A stretch of 64,000 bases of DNA from Verrucomicrobiales bacterium (GTDB taxonomy: Bacteria > Verrucomicrobiota > Verrucomicrobiia > Limisphaerales > J093), in assembly GCA_015075445.1 (NCBI GenBank), contig JABTUJ010000004.1, positions 186,001-250,000 on the forward strand, in the 5' to 3' direction. The translations under genes were made by a program, and so were the position numbers. The first letter of the stretch is position 1. Each line of letters opens with the position of its first letter. Shown piece after piece: positions 1 through 9,094 of the stretch. The notes under the pieces are model-generated. The model was given only the letters and a program-made list of their open reading frames with translations. It had not been told where the DNA came from and ran no database searches.

Positions 1-424
1 CAGTCATCACCCGTTCGTCGTTGTTCAGGCCAGGAAAGCCCGCCGCTTCCCAGGCCTCGACCACGGGGCGCCCCTCGGCGTCCCGTTCGAGCATCAGGTG
101 CACCATCACCAGTTGGAGCACGGCACCCTCCACCTTGGTCACCTGGTCCTGGACGGGAGGCTCGCACTCGCGCAAGCGGGCCTGCAGGGCGTCGCGCCCG
201 AGCCGGTCATTGAGGAACCGAAGCGCTTTCGTGACCCACTCGAGCTCGAGCCGGGTCCAGATTTCGGGCGGCGCGGCCGTGCCGAAGGGGAAGTGCGGAC
301 AGTGGGCGGGGCAGGCGAGCTGGCTGCCGCGTTGCCGGCCGCAGTCCGCTGCGCTGATGAACGTCTGCAATGCCGGACAATCGCGTCGCTTCTTGCCCGG
401 CATTTTCACGGGGTCGGTGGTCAT
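1..424 (-). CDS. Hypothetical cysteine-rich protein, 3' end cut by window edge
   Basis: About 141 residues are visible from an ATG at 424 and the frame runs off the left edge. The N-terminal part is rich in cysteine and histidine: a Cys near residue 13, then a compact cluster with the pattern ADCGRQRGSQLACPAHCPHF, which looks like a small metal-binding knuckle. The rest is charged and probably helical. I recognise similar short cysteine-cluster proteins in Verrucomicrobia but know no function. The frame was chosen because its composition is protein-like, whereas the other frames here are arginine/proline-rich shadows. It diverges from the symporter with about 216 bp between the starts. Confidence 0.55.
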   Translation of the reverse strand, partial: MTTDPVKMPGKKRRDCPALQTFISAADCGRQRGSQLACPAHCPHFPFGTAAPPEIWTRLELEWVTKALRFLNDRLGRDALQARLRECEPPVQDQVTKVEGAVLQLVMVHLMLERDAEGRPVVEAWEAAGFPGLNNDERVMT

Positions 425-640
425 GATCGGCGCCGCGCAGCATGGCGGGGGACGTTCGCCAGGCAAAGCGATTTCTCGGGCGGAGCGGCGGAGCTTCGGG
501 CTTGGCACCGCGCGGCCTTCCCATTAGGAAAGGCGCGTGCCTGCCCCGAACCGACCGACGATCTCCCGCCGCGACCGGGTGTTGTCCCTCGCGCGGCGGC
601 GCGGGACGCGGCCGGGTTCGAAGGCGGGCGCCCCTCGCCT

Positions 641-2419
641 ATGCATGTCACACTGACCGACTGGATCATCGTCGCGGCCTCGCTGGCCGTGTGTTTCATC
701 CCTGCCCTGATGTTCGCGCGGCGGGCCGGTCAGAGCGTGTCCGAGTTCTTCGCGTCGGGTCAGAGCGCCCCGTGGTGGCTGGTGGGGGTATCGATGGTGG
801 CGACGACGTTCAGCGCGGACACGCCGAATCTGGTGACGGACATCGTGCGGGACAAGGGGGGGGTGGCCGGCAACTGGATGTGGTGGGCGTTTGTGCTGAC
901 CGGGATGGCCACGGTCTTCTTCTACGCCCGGCTGTGGCGACGGTCCGGGGTGCTCACCGACCTCGAGTTCTACGAGCTGCGCTACGCCGGCAAGGCGGCG
1001 AGCGCGGTCCGGGGCTTCCGCGCCGTGTATCTCGGGCTGTTCTTCAACTGCGTGATCATGGCCACCGTGAACCTCGCGGCGGCGAAGATCGCCGGCGTCG
1101 TGCTGGGCTGGCCGCGGACCCAGACGCTGGTGGTGTGCGCCGTGTTCAACATCGTGTTCGCGGCCAGCTCCGGTTTGTGGGGCGTGCTGGTGATTGACAT
1201 GATTCAGTTCGGCATCGCGATGACCGGTGCGTTCGCGCTGGCGTGGTTCGCCCTGCAACAGCCGGAGATCGGCGGGCTGGGTGGCCTGGTCGAAAAGCTG
1301 GAAACCCGGATGCCAGAGGTGCTCCACCTGGTGCCGGACTTCGGCAACTGGGAACTGGCCTTGATGATCTTCATCATCCCGCTGGCGGTGCAGTGGTGGT
1401 CGGTGTGGTACCCGGGGGCGGAGCCGGGCGGGGGCAGTTACATCGCCCAGCGCATGCTGGCGTCGAAGTCCGAACGGGACGCGCTGGCCGGCACGCTGTT
1501 CTTCAACTTCGCGCATTACGTGCTGCGACCCTGGCCGTGGATCCTGGTGGCGCTGTGCTCGCTGTTGATCTACCCGGAACTGAGCTCGATCCGGGAGACG
1601 TTCCCGCGGCTGGACCCCTCGTTGCTGGGTCATGACATCGCCTATCCGGCCATGATGAAGTTCCTGCCCACCGGCTGGCTGGGCCTCATGATCGCCGGGC
1701 TGCTGGCGGCGTACGTCTCGACGATGATCACGCATCTGAACTGGGGGACCTCCTATCTCGTGCATGATTTCTACCAGCGCTTTCTGGTGCCGGGCGCAAG
1801 CGAGCGCCACTACGTGGCGGTGGGACGCCTGACGACGGTGCTGCTCATGGTGGTGGCGAGCGCGATGACGTGGTTCATCGAGAGCTCCAAGGAAGGGTTT
1901 GGCCTGCTCTTGCAGGTGGGGGCCGGCACCGGGCTGATCTACCTGCTGCGCTGGTTCTGGTGGCGCATCAATGCCTGGACCGAGATCGCGGCCATGATCG
2001 GGTCCTTCGTTGTGTCGGTCGGGCTGTTCGTGCTCAAGAAGACCGGGTACGGACTGGCCGACCCCTGGCCGCTGGTGGTCACGGTGGGGGCCACGACGGT
2101 CGTCTGGCTGATCGCCGCTTACACGACCGAGCCGACCGACCGCGCCACGCTGGTCCGCTTTGTGAAGCTCGTGCGGCCGCCCATCGCGGGGTGGCGAGGC
2201 TATCATCAGGAGGCCGGGGTCACCGAATCGGCGGACAGCATCCCGCGAGCCATGCTGGGCTGGGTGCTCGGCTGTGTGGCGGTGTGGTCGGGCTTGTTCT
2301 GTACCGGCAGCTTCCTGTTCGGCCGCACGGGGCAGGGATTCATCCTGTTGCTCGTGTTTAGCGGCTGCTCCGCGGGCCTGGTGCGATTGGTGGGTCGGCT
2401 CTGGGCCGGCGCGCGCTGA
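641..2419 (+). CDS. Sodium:solute symporter family (SSS/SLC5-like) transporter
   Basis: This is a 592-residue polytopic inner-membrane protein with about 13-14 hydrophobic segments, typical of the sodium:solute symporter family (PF00474), which couples Na+ entry to uptake of sugars, amino acids or organic acids. The start is set at the ATG in front of MHVTLTDWIIVAAS because the first membrane helix begins there; the open frame upstream is arginine/proline-rich and not credible. The segment FFASGQSAPWWLVGVSMVAT matches the conserved first-helix region of SSS proteins, and AGLLAAYVSTMITHLNWGTS matches the family signature region. The substrate cannot be told from sequence. It stands alone, followed by intergenic sequence before the FAS1 gene. 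Confidence 0.85.
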   Translation: MHVTLTDWIIVAASLAVCFIPALMFARRAGQSVSEFFASGQSAPWWLVGVSMVATTFSADTPNLVTDIVRDKGGVAGNWMWWAFVLTGMATVFFYARLWRRSGVLTDLEFYELRYAGKAASAVRGFRAVYLGLFFNCVIMATVNLAAAKIAGVVLGWPRTQTLVVCAVFNIVFAASSGLWGVLVIDMIQFGIAMTGAFALAWFALQQPEIGGLGGLVEKLETRMPEVLHLVPDFGNWELALMIFIIPLAVQWWSVWYPGAEPGGGSYIAQRMLASKSERDALAGTLFFNFAHYVLRPWPWILVALCSLLIYPELSSIRETFPRLDPSLLGHDIAYPAMMKFLPTGWLGLMIAGLLAAYVSTMITHLNWGTSYLVHDFYQRFLVPGASERHYVAVGRLTTVLLMVVASAMTWFIESSKEGFGLLLQVGAGTGLIYLLRWFWWRINAWTEIAAMIGSFVVSVGLFVLKKTGYGLADPWPLVVTVGATTVVWLIAAYTTEPTDRATLVRFVKLVRPPIAGWRGYHQEAGVTESADSIPRAMLGWVLGCVAVWSGLFCTGSFLFGRTGQGFILLLVFSGCSAGLVRLVGRLWAGAR

Positions 2420-2739
2420 GCCGGTGTTTGGCACGGATACCTTTCGCCGGGGTGCATCGGGCGCGCCTGGACCGAAGCGCCTATAGCCTGTCGGGCCTTG
2501 CCGAGAGGCTCTGCTGGCTGCGTGTCGAACCCTCGAACTTCGCCACGCCGATGGGGTTCAAGAGATAAAAGAGGGCCAACGACAACGAACTCGGGTGTTT
2601 GTTCAATTTCTTGTCTAATAAAAAAGTTAGTCAGTTTTTTGACGATTTGGATTCTGCGTACACTTTCGGGTGGCGCCGCCTTGGTGGGCGGTGTGAAACG
2701 AAACCGAGTTTGAAACCGAAACCTGAGAAAGCAGAAACC
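2420..2739. other. Intergenic region with an AT-rich pocket upstream of the FAS1 gene
   Basis: This 320-bp gap holds no credible gene. Positions about 2580-2665 are strikingly AT-rich for the window and include an A run and a T run, so the promoter of the FAS1 gene probably lies here. A TTGACG at 2639-2644 is present, but no hexamer at normal spacing follows it, so I do not assign a promoter. Confidence 0.4.
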
Positions 2740-3270
2740 ATGAAGAACATCCGAAATCTCACTGTGGCGTTGGTGGCGGCCGCGACCGCGCTGAGCACTC
2801 CGCTCCTCGCAGGCACCTGCAGTGCCGACAAAGCCGCCGGCGCGGCCGAGTGCACGTCGTCGAAGAACATCGTGGCGTTGGCCAGCGGTTCCGAGCAGTT
2901 CAAGACCCTGGTCGCGGCGGTCAAGGCGGCTGGGTTGGTGGAGACCCTGTCGGGCGAAGGTCCGTTCACGGTGTTTGCGCCGACGGACGAGGCGTTTGCC
3001 AAGCTGCCCGCCGGGACCGTGGAGAACCTGCTCAAGCCCGAGAACCGGGAAAAACTCGTGGCCGTGCTCAAGTACCATGTGGTGCCGGGCAAGGTGATGG
3101 CCGCGGACGTGAAACCAGGCCAGGCCAAGACGGCCCAGGGTCAGAAGGTCGAGATCAAGGTCAAGGAAGGGGCGGTGATGGTTGACAACGCCCGGGTCAC
3201 CAAGACCGACCTGGTGGCCAATAACGGGGTCATCCACGTCATCGACGCGGTGATACTGCCCCGGTCCTGA
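2740..3270 (+). CDS. Secreted fasciclin (FAS1) domain protein
   Basis: The 176-residue protein has a signal peptide (basic MKNIR, then a hydrophobic stretch ending near LLAGTC) and one FAS1 domain over roughly residues 45-176. Both conserved FAS1 boxes are visible: [15 protein letters not shown] (H1) and [12 protein letters not shown] (H2). FAS1 domains act in adhesion or in binding surface glycans; small single-domain bacterial versions are exported and poorly understood. The start is the ATG directly before the signal peptide; the frame stays open further upstream but without a signal-like sequence. It is monocistronic and ends at a strong terminator. Confidence 0.88.
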   Translation: MKNIRNLTVALVAAATALSTPLLAGTCSADKAAGAAECTSSKNIVALASGSEQFKTLVAAVKAAGLVETLSGEGPFTVFAPTDEAFAKLPAGTVENLLKPENREKLVAVLKYHVVPGKVMAADVKPGQAKTAQGQKVEIKVKEGAVMVDNARVTKTDLVANNGVIHVIDAVILPRS

Positions 3271-3322
3271 TCCGGACCGTCTCCGTTCCAGAGCCGGGCC
3301 CTTTGGCGGGCTGGAGGCAAGT

Positions 3323-3350
3323 GCGGCGGGCTTACGAGCCCGCCGCTTTA
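3323..3350 (+). terminator. Rho-independent terminator after the FAS1 gene
   Basis: A perfect 10-bp stem (GCGGCGGGCT with AGCCCGCCGC) with a TACG loop is followed by TTTATG. It sits 53 bp after the FAS1 stop codon and immediately before the repeat array. Confidence 0.8.
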
Positions 3351-3407
3351 TGTTGGACAGCCCTTCACGGCGCCCATCCCAAGCTGCCGCGCACCCCTGC
3401 ATCGCCC

Positions 3408-4560
3408 GGTTCGACGGAGATTCCATTGGCGGGGGCTCTGAATCGGTGGGAGGAAAGGCCCGGGGAGTGGTCCCGCAGATTCAGAGCGACCGCAGATGGG
3501 GCAGGAGGGTGGGCTGTTCCGGGGACGGGTTCGAGGGAGATTCCATCGGCGGGGGCTCTGAATCGGCGGGATGAAAGGTCCGGGGAGCGGTCCCGCAGAT
3601 TCAGAGCGACCGCAGATTGGGTAAGAGGGTGGACTGTACCGGGGACGGATTCGGCGCAGGTTCCATCGGCGGGGGCTCTGAATCGGTGGGATGAAAGGTC
3701 CGGGGAGGGGTCCCGCAGATTCAGAGCGACCGCAGATTGGGTAAGAGGGTGGACTGTACCGGGGACGGGTTCGGCGCAGGTTCCATCGGCGGGGGCTCTG
3801 AATCGGTGGGATGAAAGGTCCGGGGAGCGGTCCCGCAGATTCAGAGCGACCGCAGAGGGGGCAGGAGGGTGGACTGTTCCGGGGACGGGTTCGACGGAGG
3901 TTCCATCGGCGGGGGCTCTGAATCGGTGGGATGAAAGGTCCGGGGAGGGGTCCCGCAGATTCAGAGCGACCGCAGATTGGGTAAGAGGGTGGACTGTACC
4001 GGGGACGGGTTCGAGGGAGGTTCCATCGGCGGGGGCTCTGAATCGGTGGGATGAAAGGCCCGGGAGTGGTCCCGCAGATTCAGAGCGACCGCAGAGGGGG
4101 AAAGAGGGTGGGCTGTACCGGGGACGGGTGCGAGGGAGGTTCCATCGGCGGGGGCTCTGAATCGGTGGGATGAAGGTCCGGGGAGTGGTCCCGCAGATTC
4201 AGAGCGACCGCAGATGGGGCAGGAGGGTGGGCTGTTCCGGGACAGGTTCGAGGGAAATTCCATCGGCGGGCTCTGAATCAGTGGATGAAAGTCGGGGAGG
4301 CCCGCAGATTCAAACGACCACCAGATTGGGTAGGAGGGTGGACAGTACTGGGACACGGGTTCTGAAGGAGGTTCCATCGGCGGGGCTCCTGGAATCAGTG
4401 GGATGAAAGGCCCGGAGTGGTCCCGCAGATTCAGAGCGACCGCAGATGGGGCAGGAGGGTGGGCTGTTCCGGGGACGGACCTGACGCAGGTTCCATCGGC
4501 GAGGGCTCTGAATCAGTAGGATGAAAGGCGCTCGGGAGTGGTCCGCAGATTCAGAGCGAA
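3408..4560. repeat. Tandem ~120-bp hairpin repeat array, conserved left block (10 units)
   Basis: Units begin with TTCCATCGGCGGGGGCTCTG at about 3421, 3541, 3661, 3781, 3901, 4021, 4140, 4258, 4372 and 4491. The first five periods are exactly 120 bp; later ones are 119, 118, 114 and 119. Each unit holds a 10-bp perfect inverted repeat, GCTCTGAATC and GATTCAGAGC, about 33 bp apart, with a smaller hairpin (GGGA...TCCC) between the arms. Because 120 is a multiple of three, one frame stays open as 40-residue repeats across 3303-4160; this looks incidental. There are no unique spacers, so it is not CRISPR. Confidence 0.95.
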
Positions 4561-5418
4561 GGTGGATGCCGCAACGGGCGGAGATGATTTGGACTTCAGA
4601 CTGGCGCCTCACGTGGCAGAAGCTACTGTCCGCCGCCATGAAGGAGGTCGAGATTGGCTGAGATTACGGAGCCATTGGTTTGGCGATGGAGTGTCACCGG
4701 GAATGGGTCCGGGTCTGGACGAGATCCTGTACCATGACTGATGACCAGCGAAGTTTGGGAAGGCCGGTGTGCCACATCGCTTTAAGCCAAGGGTCACGAC
4801 GCCACCACAGGATTCTAGCGGACAACTTCGAAGGCAGGACCTGCTTAGCGACGAGCTGGTCCTCGAACTGGAAGGTTCTTTGGGATGACTCGCACCCGAG
4901 CATCTGCTCCAAACCATGTTCATCAGTTCTGCGCCTGCGCGCAAGTTTGCGTACTGATTCATTCGGCAAGGAAAGCCTCTGTCACATCGACGACGTGGTG
5001 TTCACCCACCTGTGCATACGTTCGATCAGGCTGGTGGGTTCAGTCCAGCGGCGTGGATCCCATCGCTCGCCCTCGTCGATGCGCAGCAGCGGTTGAGAAT
5101 GTGGTGCGAGAGCATAGTCTGGCCATCGAAACGACCTATCGCAGCGCCACCGTAGCTGAGCTGGCTGCAAGGGATAAACACTGAACAGGATCCCATGGTC
5201 CCCATTCGGCAGCAACGGTCTGCGCGCAAGAGTCCAGAGCCCAATGTCCTAGTCGTCAGCGGTCGATGCAGCTTCGGTGAACGCCTATGAAAGCGGCAGC
5301 CACTCAACGCGCGGCACGCAAACCTATTGCGACATCTGACCTCGCATGGGTGTGACCAAACTGGCAAGCGAGAATTGGAGACTCGCCTGTGACTCCACCA
5401 GAAACGCCGGGACGATCC
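4561..5418. other. Unique sequence interrupting the repeat array; no gene recognised
   Basis: About 860 bp of non-repetitive sequence splits the array inside a unit: the left copy stops after GATTCAGAGCGA and the right copy resumes near GTCCCCACAGATT. Its GC content is visibly lower than the flanks. No frame gives a recognisable protein, and I see no terminal inverted repeats or transposase motifs. It may be a decayed insertion, but that is inference. Confidence 0.5.
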
Positions 5419-6160
5419 AGTCCCCACAGATTGGCGACCGCAGAGGGAGCAGGAGTGGGCTGTACCAGGGACGCGGGTGCGAGTTCCATCGCGGGCTCTA
5501 ATCGGTGGGATGAAAGGCCCGAGGAGTGGTCGCCGATTCAAACGACCGAATTAGGTAAGAAATAGACTGTGCCAGGGACAGGTCGACAAATTCCATCGGC
5601 GGGGCTCTGAATCGTGGGATAGAAAGGCCCGGGGAGTAGGCCCGCAGATTCAAGCGACCTGCATGGGGCAGGCGTTCAAGAGGCCGGTGCGAGGAGGTTC
5701 CATCAGCGGGGCTCTGAATCAGTGGGAGAAAGCCGGGAGTGAGGGTCCCGCAGATTCAGAGCGACCGCAGATTGGCAGGAGGTGAGGCTGTACCGGGACG
5801 GATTCGACGCAGGTTCCATCGGCGGGAACTCTGAATCAGGAGGAAAGGCAGGGATGATTCCGATCCAATCTTAACACCGCAGGGAAGAAATTGGGCGTAC
5901 CGGACAGTCCGAGAGTTCCATCCGGCAGACTCTAATCAATTCAGGATGAACCGCGGCGCCAGATTCAAACGTCCACCGAGAGTGATGGGTAGGCTGTTCG
6001 AGACGGAATTCCAAAGATTTCCATCGGCAGGGAAAGCTCTGAATCAGTGGGATAAAGGCCAGGTAATCCCGATTAAACGACAACCACAGAGAGGCAGGAG
6101 AGACTGTCCGAGACGAGTCCGAAGATTCCATCAGCAGAGCCCTGAATCATGGGAAAAGCA
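5419..6160. repeat. Degenerate right block of the hairpin repeat array (about 7 units)
   Basis: Recognisable unit starts (TTCCATC-like) occur near 5483, 5591, 5698, 5814, 5916, 6019 and 6126, with periods shrunk to 102-116 bp. Substitutions and deletions increase to the right: the first copies still carry GATTCAGAGCGACCGCAGA, while the last two keep only fragments such as GCTCTGAATCAGTGGGAT. The block ends about 140 bp before the ABC ATPase gene. Confidence 0.85.
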
Positions 6161-6225
6161 CAAACGCCAAACACGATCGCTCGCTCAAGATGCCCATGAC
6201 CCGTGCGCCAAGAGTAACCGTTACC

Positions 6226-6235
6226 GGGGGGGGGG
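6226..6235 (+). repeat. G10 homopolymer tract upstream of the ABC ATPase
   Basis: Ten consecutive G residues followed by AGGG lie 67 bp upstream of the ATG at 6302, in the likely promoter or leader region. Tracts of this length are prone to slipped-strand change. It is one of the longest homopolymers noticed in the window. Confidence 0.7.
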
Positions 6236-6301
6236 AGGGCAGGGAGGGAGTTCGGGGCTCGACGATCCGCAGGAAGAGGGGGAAGCTGGGCGCTGCCTGC
6301 C

Positions 6302-7459
6302 ATGGCCCGCATCCGACTCGACTGTGTACGGAAGACCTTCCGGGAGCGAAGGAGAGGAGAGGTGGCGGCGGTAGCGGGGGTTTCGTTGGAGGTGGCGGAA
6401 GGGGAGTATCTGGCGGTGCTGGGGCCTTCCGGGAGCGGGAAGACCACGCTCTTGCGGCTGATCGCCGGTCTGGATCGTCCGTCGGCGGGCCGGGTTTTCA
6501 TCGATGATCGCGACTGCACGGAGGAACCGCCGGAGGCGCGGGAGGTGGGCCTGGTGTTTCAGGGAGGCGCTCTGTTTCCGCATCTGGACGTGTTCGAGAA
6601 CCTGGCGTTGCCCCTGCGGCTGCGGCGGACGCCCCGAGCCGAGCTCGAACGGCGGGTGGACGAGATGAGCGCGTGGCTGGGGCTCGACCGGTTGCAGCGG
6701 CGGCGGCCGGGGGAGTTGTCGGGTGGGGAACGCCAGCGGGTGGCGCTGGGACGCGCGCTGATCCGGCATCCGTCGGTCCTGTTGCTGGACGAACCGCTGG
6801 CGGCGTTGGACGGGCCGATGCGACGCCAACTCCGGCGGGACTTGCTCGGTCTGCACCGGCAACTGCGGCTGACGGTGATTCATGTCACGCATGATCAGGG
6901 GGAGGCGTTTGGCCTGGGGCAGCGGCTGGCGGTGTTGCGGGAAGGCGAGTTGCAGCAGGTGGGACCGCCGCGGGAGCTGTACGAGCGGCCCGCCAACGTG
7001 TTCGTGGCGCGGTTCCTGGGGAACATGCCCATGAATCTCATTCCCGGTCGGCTGTGCTTGGAGGAGGGCTCGACGGTTTTCGCGGCGGGGGATGGCGGGC
7101 CCGGGACGCTGAGCCTCCGGCTGCCAGAGGAGATTGCGCGAAGGCTGGGCGGACCGGGCCGAGGGGCCGTCACGCTGGGGGCGCGGCCGGAAGACCTCGA
7201 ATTGGCGGAAGCGGTCGAGACGACGACCTTGCCCGGGGTGCGGGCCGAGGTGGAGGAGTGGGAGGAGACGGCGGGGGGGGAGGTGTGGGTGCATCTGCGG
7301 TTGGGGGTGCACCGGTTGGTGGCGCGGGTGGGATCGGGTCTTGATTTGAAGGCGGGCGATGGAATGTTGGTGCGCCTGCCGCTGGGTCGGGTTCACTGGT
7401 TTGACGGGGAGACGGGGAAAACGCTCCGCGGACAGGCCCTTGGAGGTACGACTCGATGA
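6302..7459 (+). CDS. ABC transporter ATP-binding protein, MalK/UgpC-like with TOBE-type tail
   Basis: The 385-residue protein is a complete ATPase: Walker A GPSGSGKTT at 41-49, Q-loop VFQ near 86, signature LSGGERQRVALGRAL near 139, Walker B LLLDEP near 160, D-loop LAALD and H-loop HVTHDQ near 197. Residues about 245-385 form the regulatory TOBE/OB-type extension (GARPEDLELAE), placing it with sugar, polyamine or iron importers of the MalK/UgpC/PotA type. Such an ATPase normally works with two permeases and a binding protein, but none is encoded nearby. A purine-rich stretch upstream could serve as ribosome-binding site. Its stop overlaps the rhomboid start by four bases (ATGA), so the two are translationally coupled. 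Confidence 0.9.
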   Translation: MARIRLDCVRKTFRERRRGEVAAVAGVSLEVAEGEYLAVLGPSGSGKTTLLRLIAGLDRPSAGRVFIDDRDCTEEPPEAREVGLVFQGGALFPHLDVFENLALPLRLRRTPRAELERRVDEMSAWLGLDRLQRRRPGELSGGERQRVALGRALIRHPSVLLLDEPLAALDGPMRRQLRRDLLGLHRQLRLTVIHVTHDQGEAFGLGQRLAVLREGELQQVGPPRELYERPANVFVARFLGNMPMNLIPGRLCLEEGSTVFAAGDGGPGTLSLRLPEEIARRLGGPGRGAVTLGARPEDLELAEAVETTTLPGVRAEVEEWEETAGGEVWVHLRLGVHRLVARVGSGLDLKAGDGMLVRLPLGRVHWFDGETGKTLRGQALGGTTR

Positions 7460-8016
7460 CGGTCAAGCGAAACGACTGGCACAACGCGCTGGTGGTGGGC
7501 GGGACGTTCCTGGGGGTGTTGGTGGTGGTGGCGTTGGCCGCGAGGTTTATTCCGGGCTTGCGGGATTGGGGGATCCGGCCGCGAACGGCGTGGGGGCTGG
7601 TGGGGGTGCTCTTCAGCCCGCTGCTGCATGCGAACTTGGCGCACCTGATGGCGAACGCGATACCGTGCTTCGTCCTGCTGGTGCTGTTGTTTTCGGACCG
7701 GCACTACCGGCCGTCGGCCAGTCTGGCCATGATCTGGGCGCTGGCTGGTTTGGGGACGTGGCTGATCGGGCGGGGTGGCGCGGTGCACATCGGCGCCAGC
7801 TCGTTGATCTATGGGATGGTGGCGTACCTGGTGGCGGCAGGCTGGCTGCGGCGAAGCTGGCGCGCGGCGGGCGTGGCGCTGCTGGTGTTGGCGCTGTATG
7901 GCGGGCTGGTGTACGGCGTGTTGCCGCGGCGCGGTCCGGTGTCGTGGGAAGGGCATCTGTGCGGGGCCATCGCGGGCGTCCTGGCGGCGCGGTGGCGCGA
8001 GCATCGGATGCGGTGA
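7456..8016 (+). CDS. Rhomboid-family intramembrane serine protease
   Basis: This 186-residue membrane protein has about six hydrophobic segments. Diagnostic rhomboid features are HANLAHLMAN in an early helix, the serine motif HIGASSLIYG (Ser115) and the histidine motif SWEGHLCGAIAG (His167), giving a Ser-His dyad. The fourth position of the usual GxSG motif is Ser rather than Gly, a variant I know from other bacterial rhomboids. It presumably cleaves membrane-anchored substrates; none can be named. Its ATG overlaps the end of the ABC ATPase gene, implying co-expression. The TatT lipoprotein gene starts about 100 bp downstream. Confidence 0.85.
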   Translation: MTVKRNDWHNALVVGGTFLGVLVVVALAARFIPGLRDWGIRPRTAWGLVGVLFSPLLHANLAHLMANAIPCFVLLVLLFSDRHYRPSASLAMIWALAGLGTWLIGRGGAVHIGASSLIYGMVAYLVAAGWLRRSWRAAGVALLVLALYGGLVYGVLPRRGPVSWEGHLCGAIAGVLAARWREHRMR

Positions 8017-8113
8017 GCTCTGCCCGACGGGCGACGCGGGCCCGGCGATCGGCAATTGGCGCGGGACAGATTTCCCTTCGCCTGTGTTCTCGGCCTGTGG
8101 TATCGGTCGCGGC

Positions 8114-9082
8114 ATGTCTGACTCGACTTGCCGCCGCCCGGTGGGCGGGTGGGCGCGACTCTGGACGGCGGGGGTGGTGGTGGGCGGGTTGTTGCTCCTG
8201 CCCGGCTGCTCGCTGCGCAAGTTCGCGGTCAACCAGGTCGGCAACGCGCTGGCGAGTGGCGGCACCACGTTTGCGAGCGACGACGATCCCGAGCTGATCC
8301 GGGCGGCCGTGCCTTTCAGCCTGAAGCTCATGGAGAGTCTGCTGGCGGAGAGTCCGCGCCATGCGGGGCTGCTGTTCGCCACCGCCAGCGGGTTTACGCA
8401 GTACGCCTATGCGTTCGTGCAACTGGATGCCGACGAGCTCGAAGACCAGGATTTCGCCGGGGCGGAGGTGATGCGGGCCAGGGCCCGGCGCCTGTACTTG
8501 CGGGCGCGGGATTACGGGCTGCGGGGGCTCGAGGTGCGGCACAAGGGATTCGAGGAGGAGTTGCGCTCGCAACCGGCCGCCGGGGCGGCCCTGGCGAAGC
8601 GCCGCGATGTGCCGCTGCTTTACTGGACCGCGGTGTCCTGGGGCGCGGCGATCGCGCTGGCGAAGGACGATCCGGACCTGATCAAGGACGTGCCGCAGGT
8701 GGAGGCGTTGATTGACCGGGCGTTGGCGCTGGATCCGGACTGGGGCGAAGGCGCGATCCACAGCTTCCTGATCACCTACGAGATGGCGCGGCAGGGGGCG
8801 GAGGGCGATCCGGTGGCGCGGGCGGGGCAGCACTTCGCGCGGGCTTTGGTGCTGGGGCGGGGTGCCCAGGCGGGGGCTTATGTGTCGTATGCCGAGGCGG
8901 TATGTGTGGCGCGGCAGGACCTGGTGGAGTTTGATGCGATGCTCGAGCGGGCGTTGGCGGTCGATGCTGACGCGGTGCCGGAGCAGCGGCTGTTGAATCT
9001 GGTGATGCAGCGGCGGGCGCGGTGGCTCCAGTCCAAGCGCGAAGATTTGTTCCTGATTCCTGAACCTCCTGGGGCGAACTGA
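8114..9082 (+). CDS. tatT: TRAP transporter TatT component family lipoprotein
   Basis: The 322-residue protein begins with a lipoprotein signal peptide; the lipobox LLPGC places the lipidated cysteine at residue 32. The rest is alpha-helical and repeat-like (for example DVPQVEALIDRALALDPDWG), matching TatT proteins (TRAP-associated extracytoplasmic TPR protein), which pair with DctP-type binding proteins in the periplasm. The start was chosen at the ATG that gives a normal lipoprotein signal; the open frame upstream overlaps the rhomboid gene and is not signal-like. It lies 12 bp before the DctP gene, as expected for a TatT-TatP pair. A ligand-transfer role is known from the Treponema family member; here it is inferred. 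Confidence 0.85.
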   Translation: MSDSTCRRPVGGWARLWTAGVVVGGLLLLPGCSLRKFAVNQVGNALASGGTTFASDDDPELIRAAVPFSLKLMESLLAESPRHAGLLFATASGFTQYAYAFVQLDADELEDQDFAGAEVMRARARRLYLRARDYGLRGLEVRHKGFEEELRSQPAAGAALAKRRDVPLLYWTAVSWGAAIALAKDDPDLIKDVPQVEALIDRALALDPDWGEGAIHSFLITYEMARQGAEGDPVARAGQHFARALVLGRGAQAGAYVSYAEAVCVARQDLVEFDAMLERALAVDADAVPEQRLLNLVMQRRARWLQSKREDLFLIPEPPGAN

Positions 9083-9094
9083 CGTCAGAGAGAC

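Noticed and set aside
2639..2664. TTGACG with TACACT as FAS1 promoter
   Set aside because: The spacer is only 14 bp, outside the normal sigma-70 range.
3303..4160. Open frame of 285 residues across the repeat array
   Set aside because: It stays open only because the unit is 120 bp, giving a 40-residue echo. It has no credible start or export signal, and later units break the frame.
4556..5437. GCGA direct repeat as target-site duplication around the array interruption
   Set aside because: The right-hand unit resumes upstream of that GCGA, so the match comes from the repeat unit itself. No terminal inverted repeats were seen.
3408..6160. CRISPR array
   Set aside because: Units are contiguous 102-120-bp tandem repeats with no unique spacers, and no cas genes are present.
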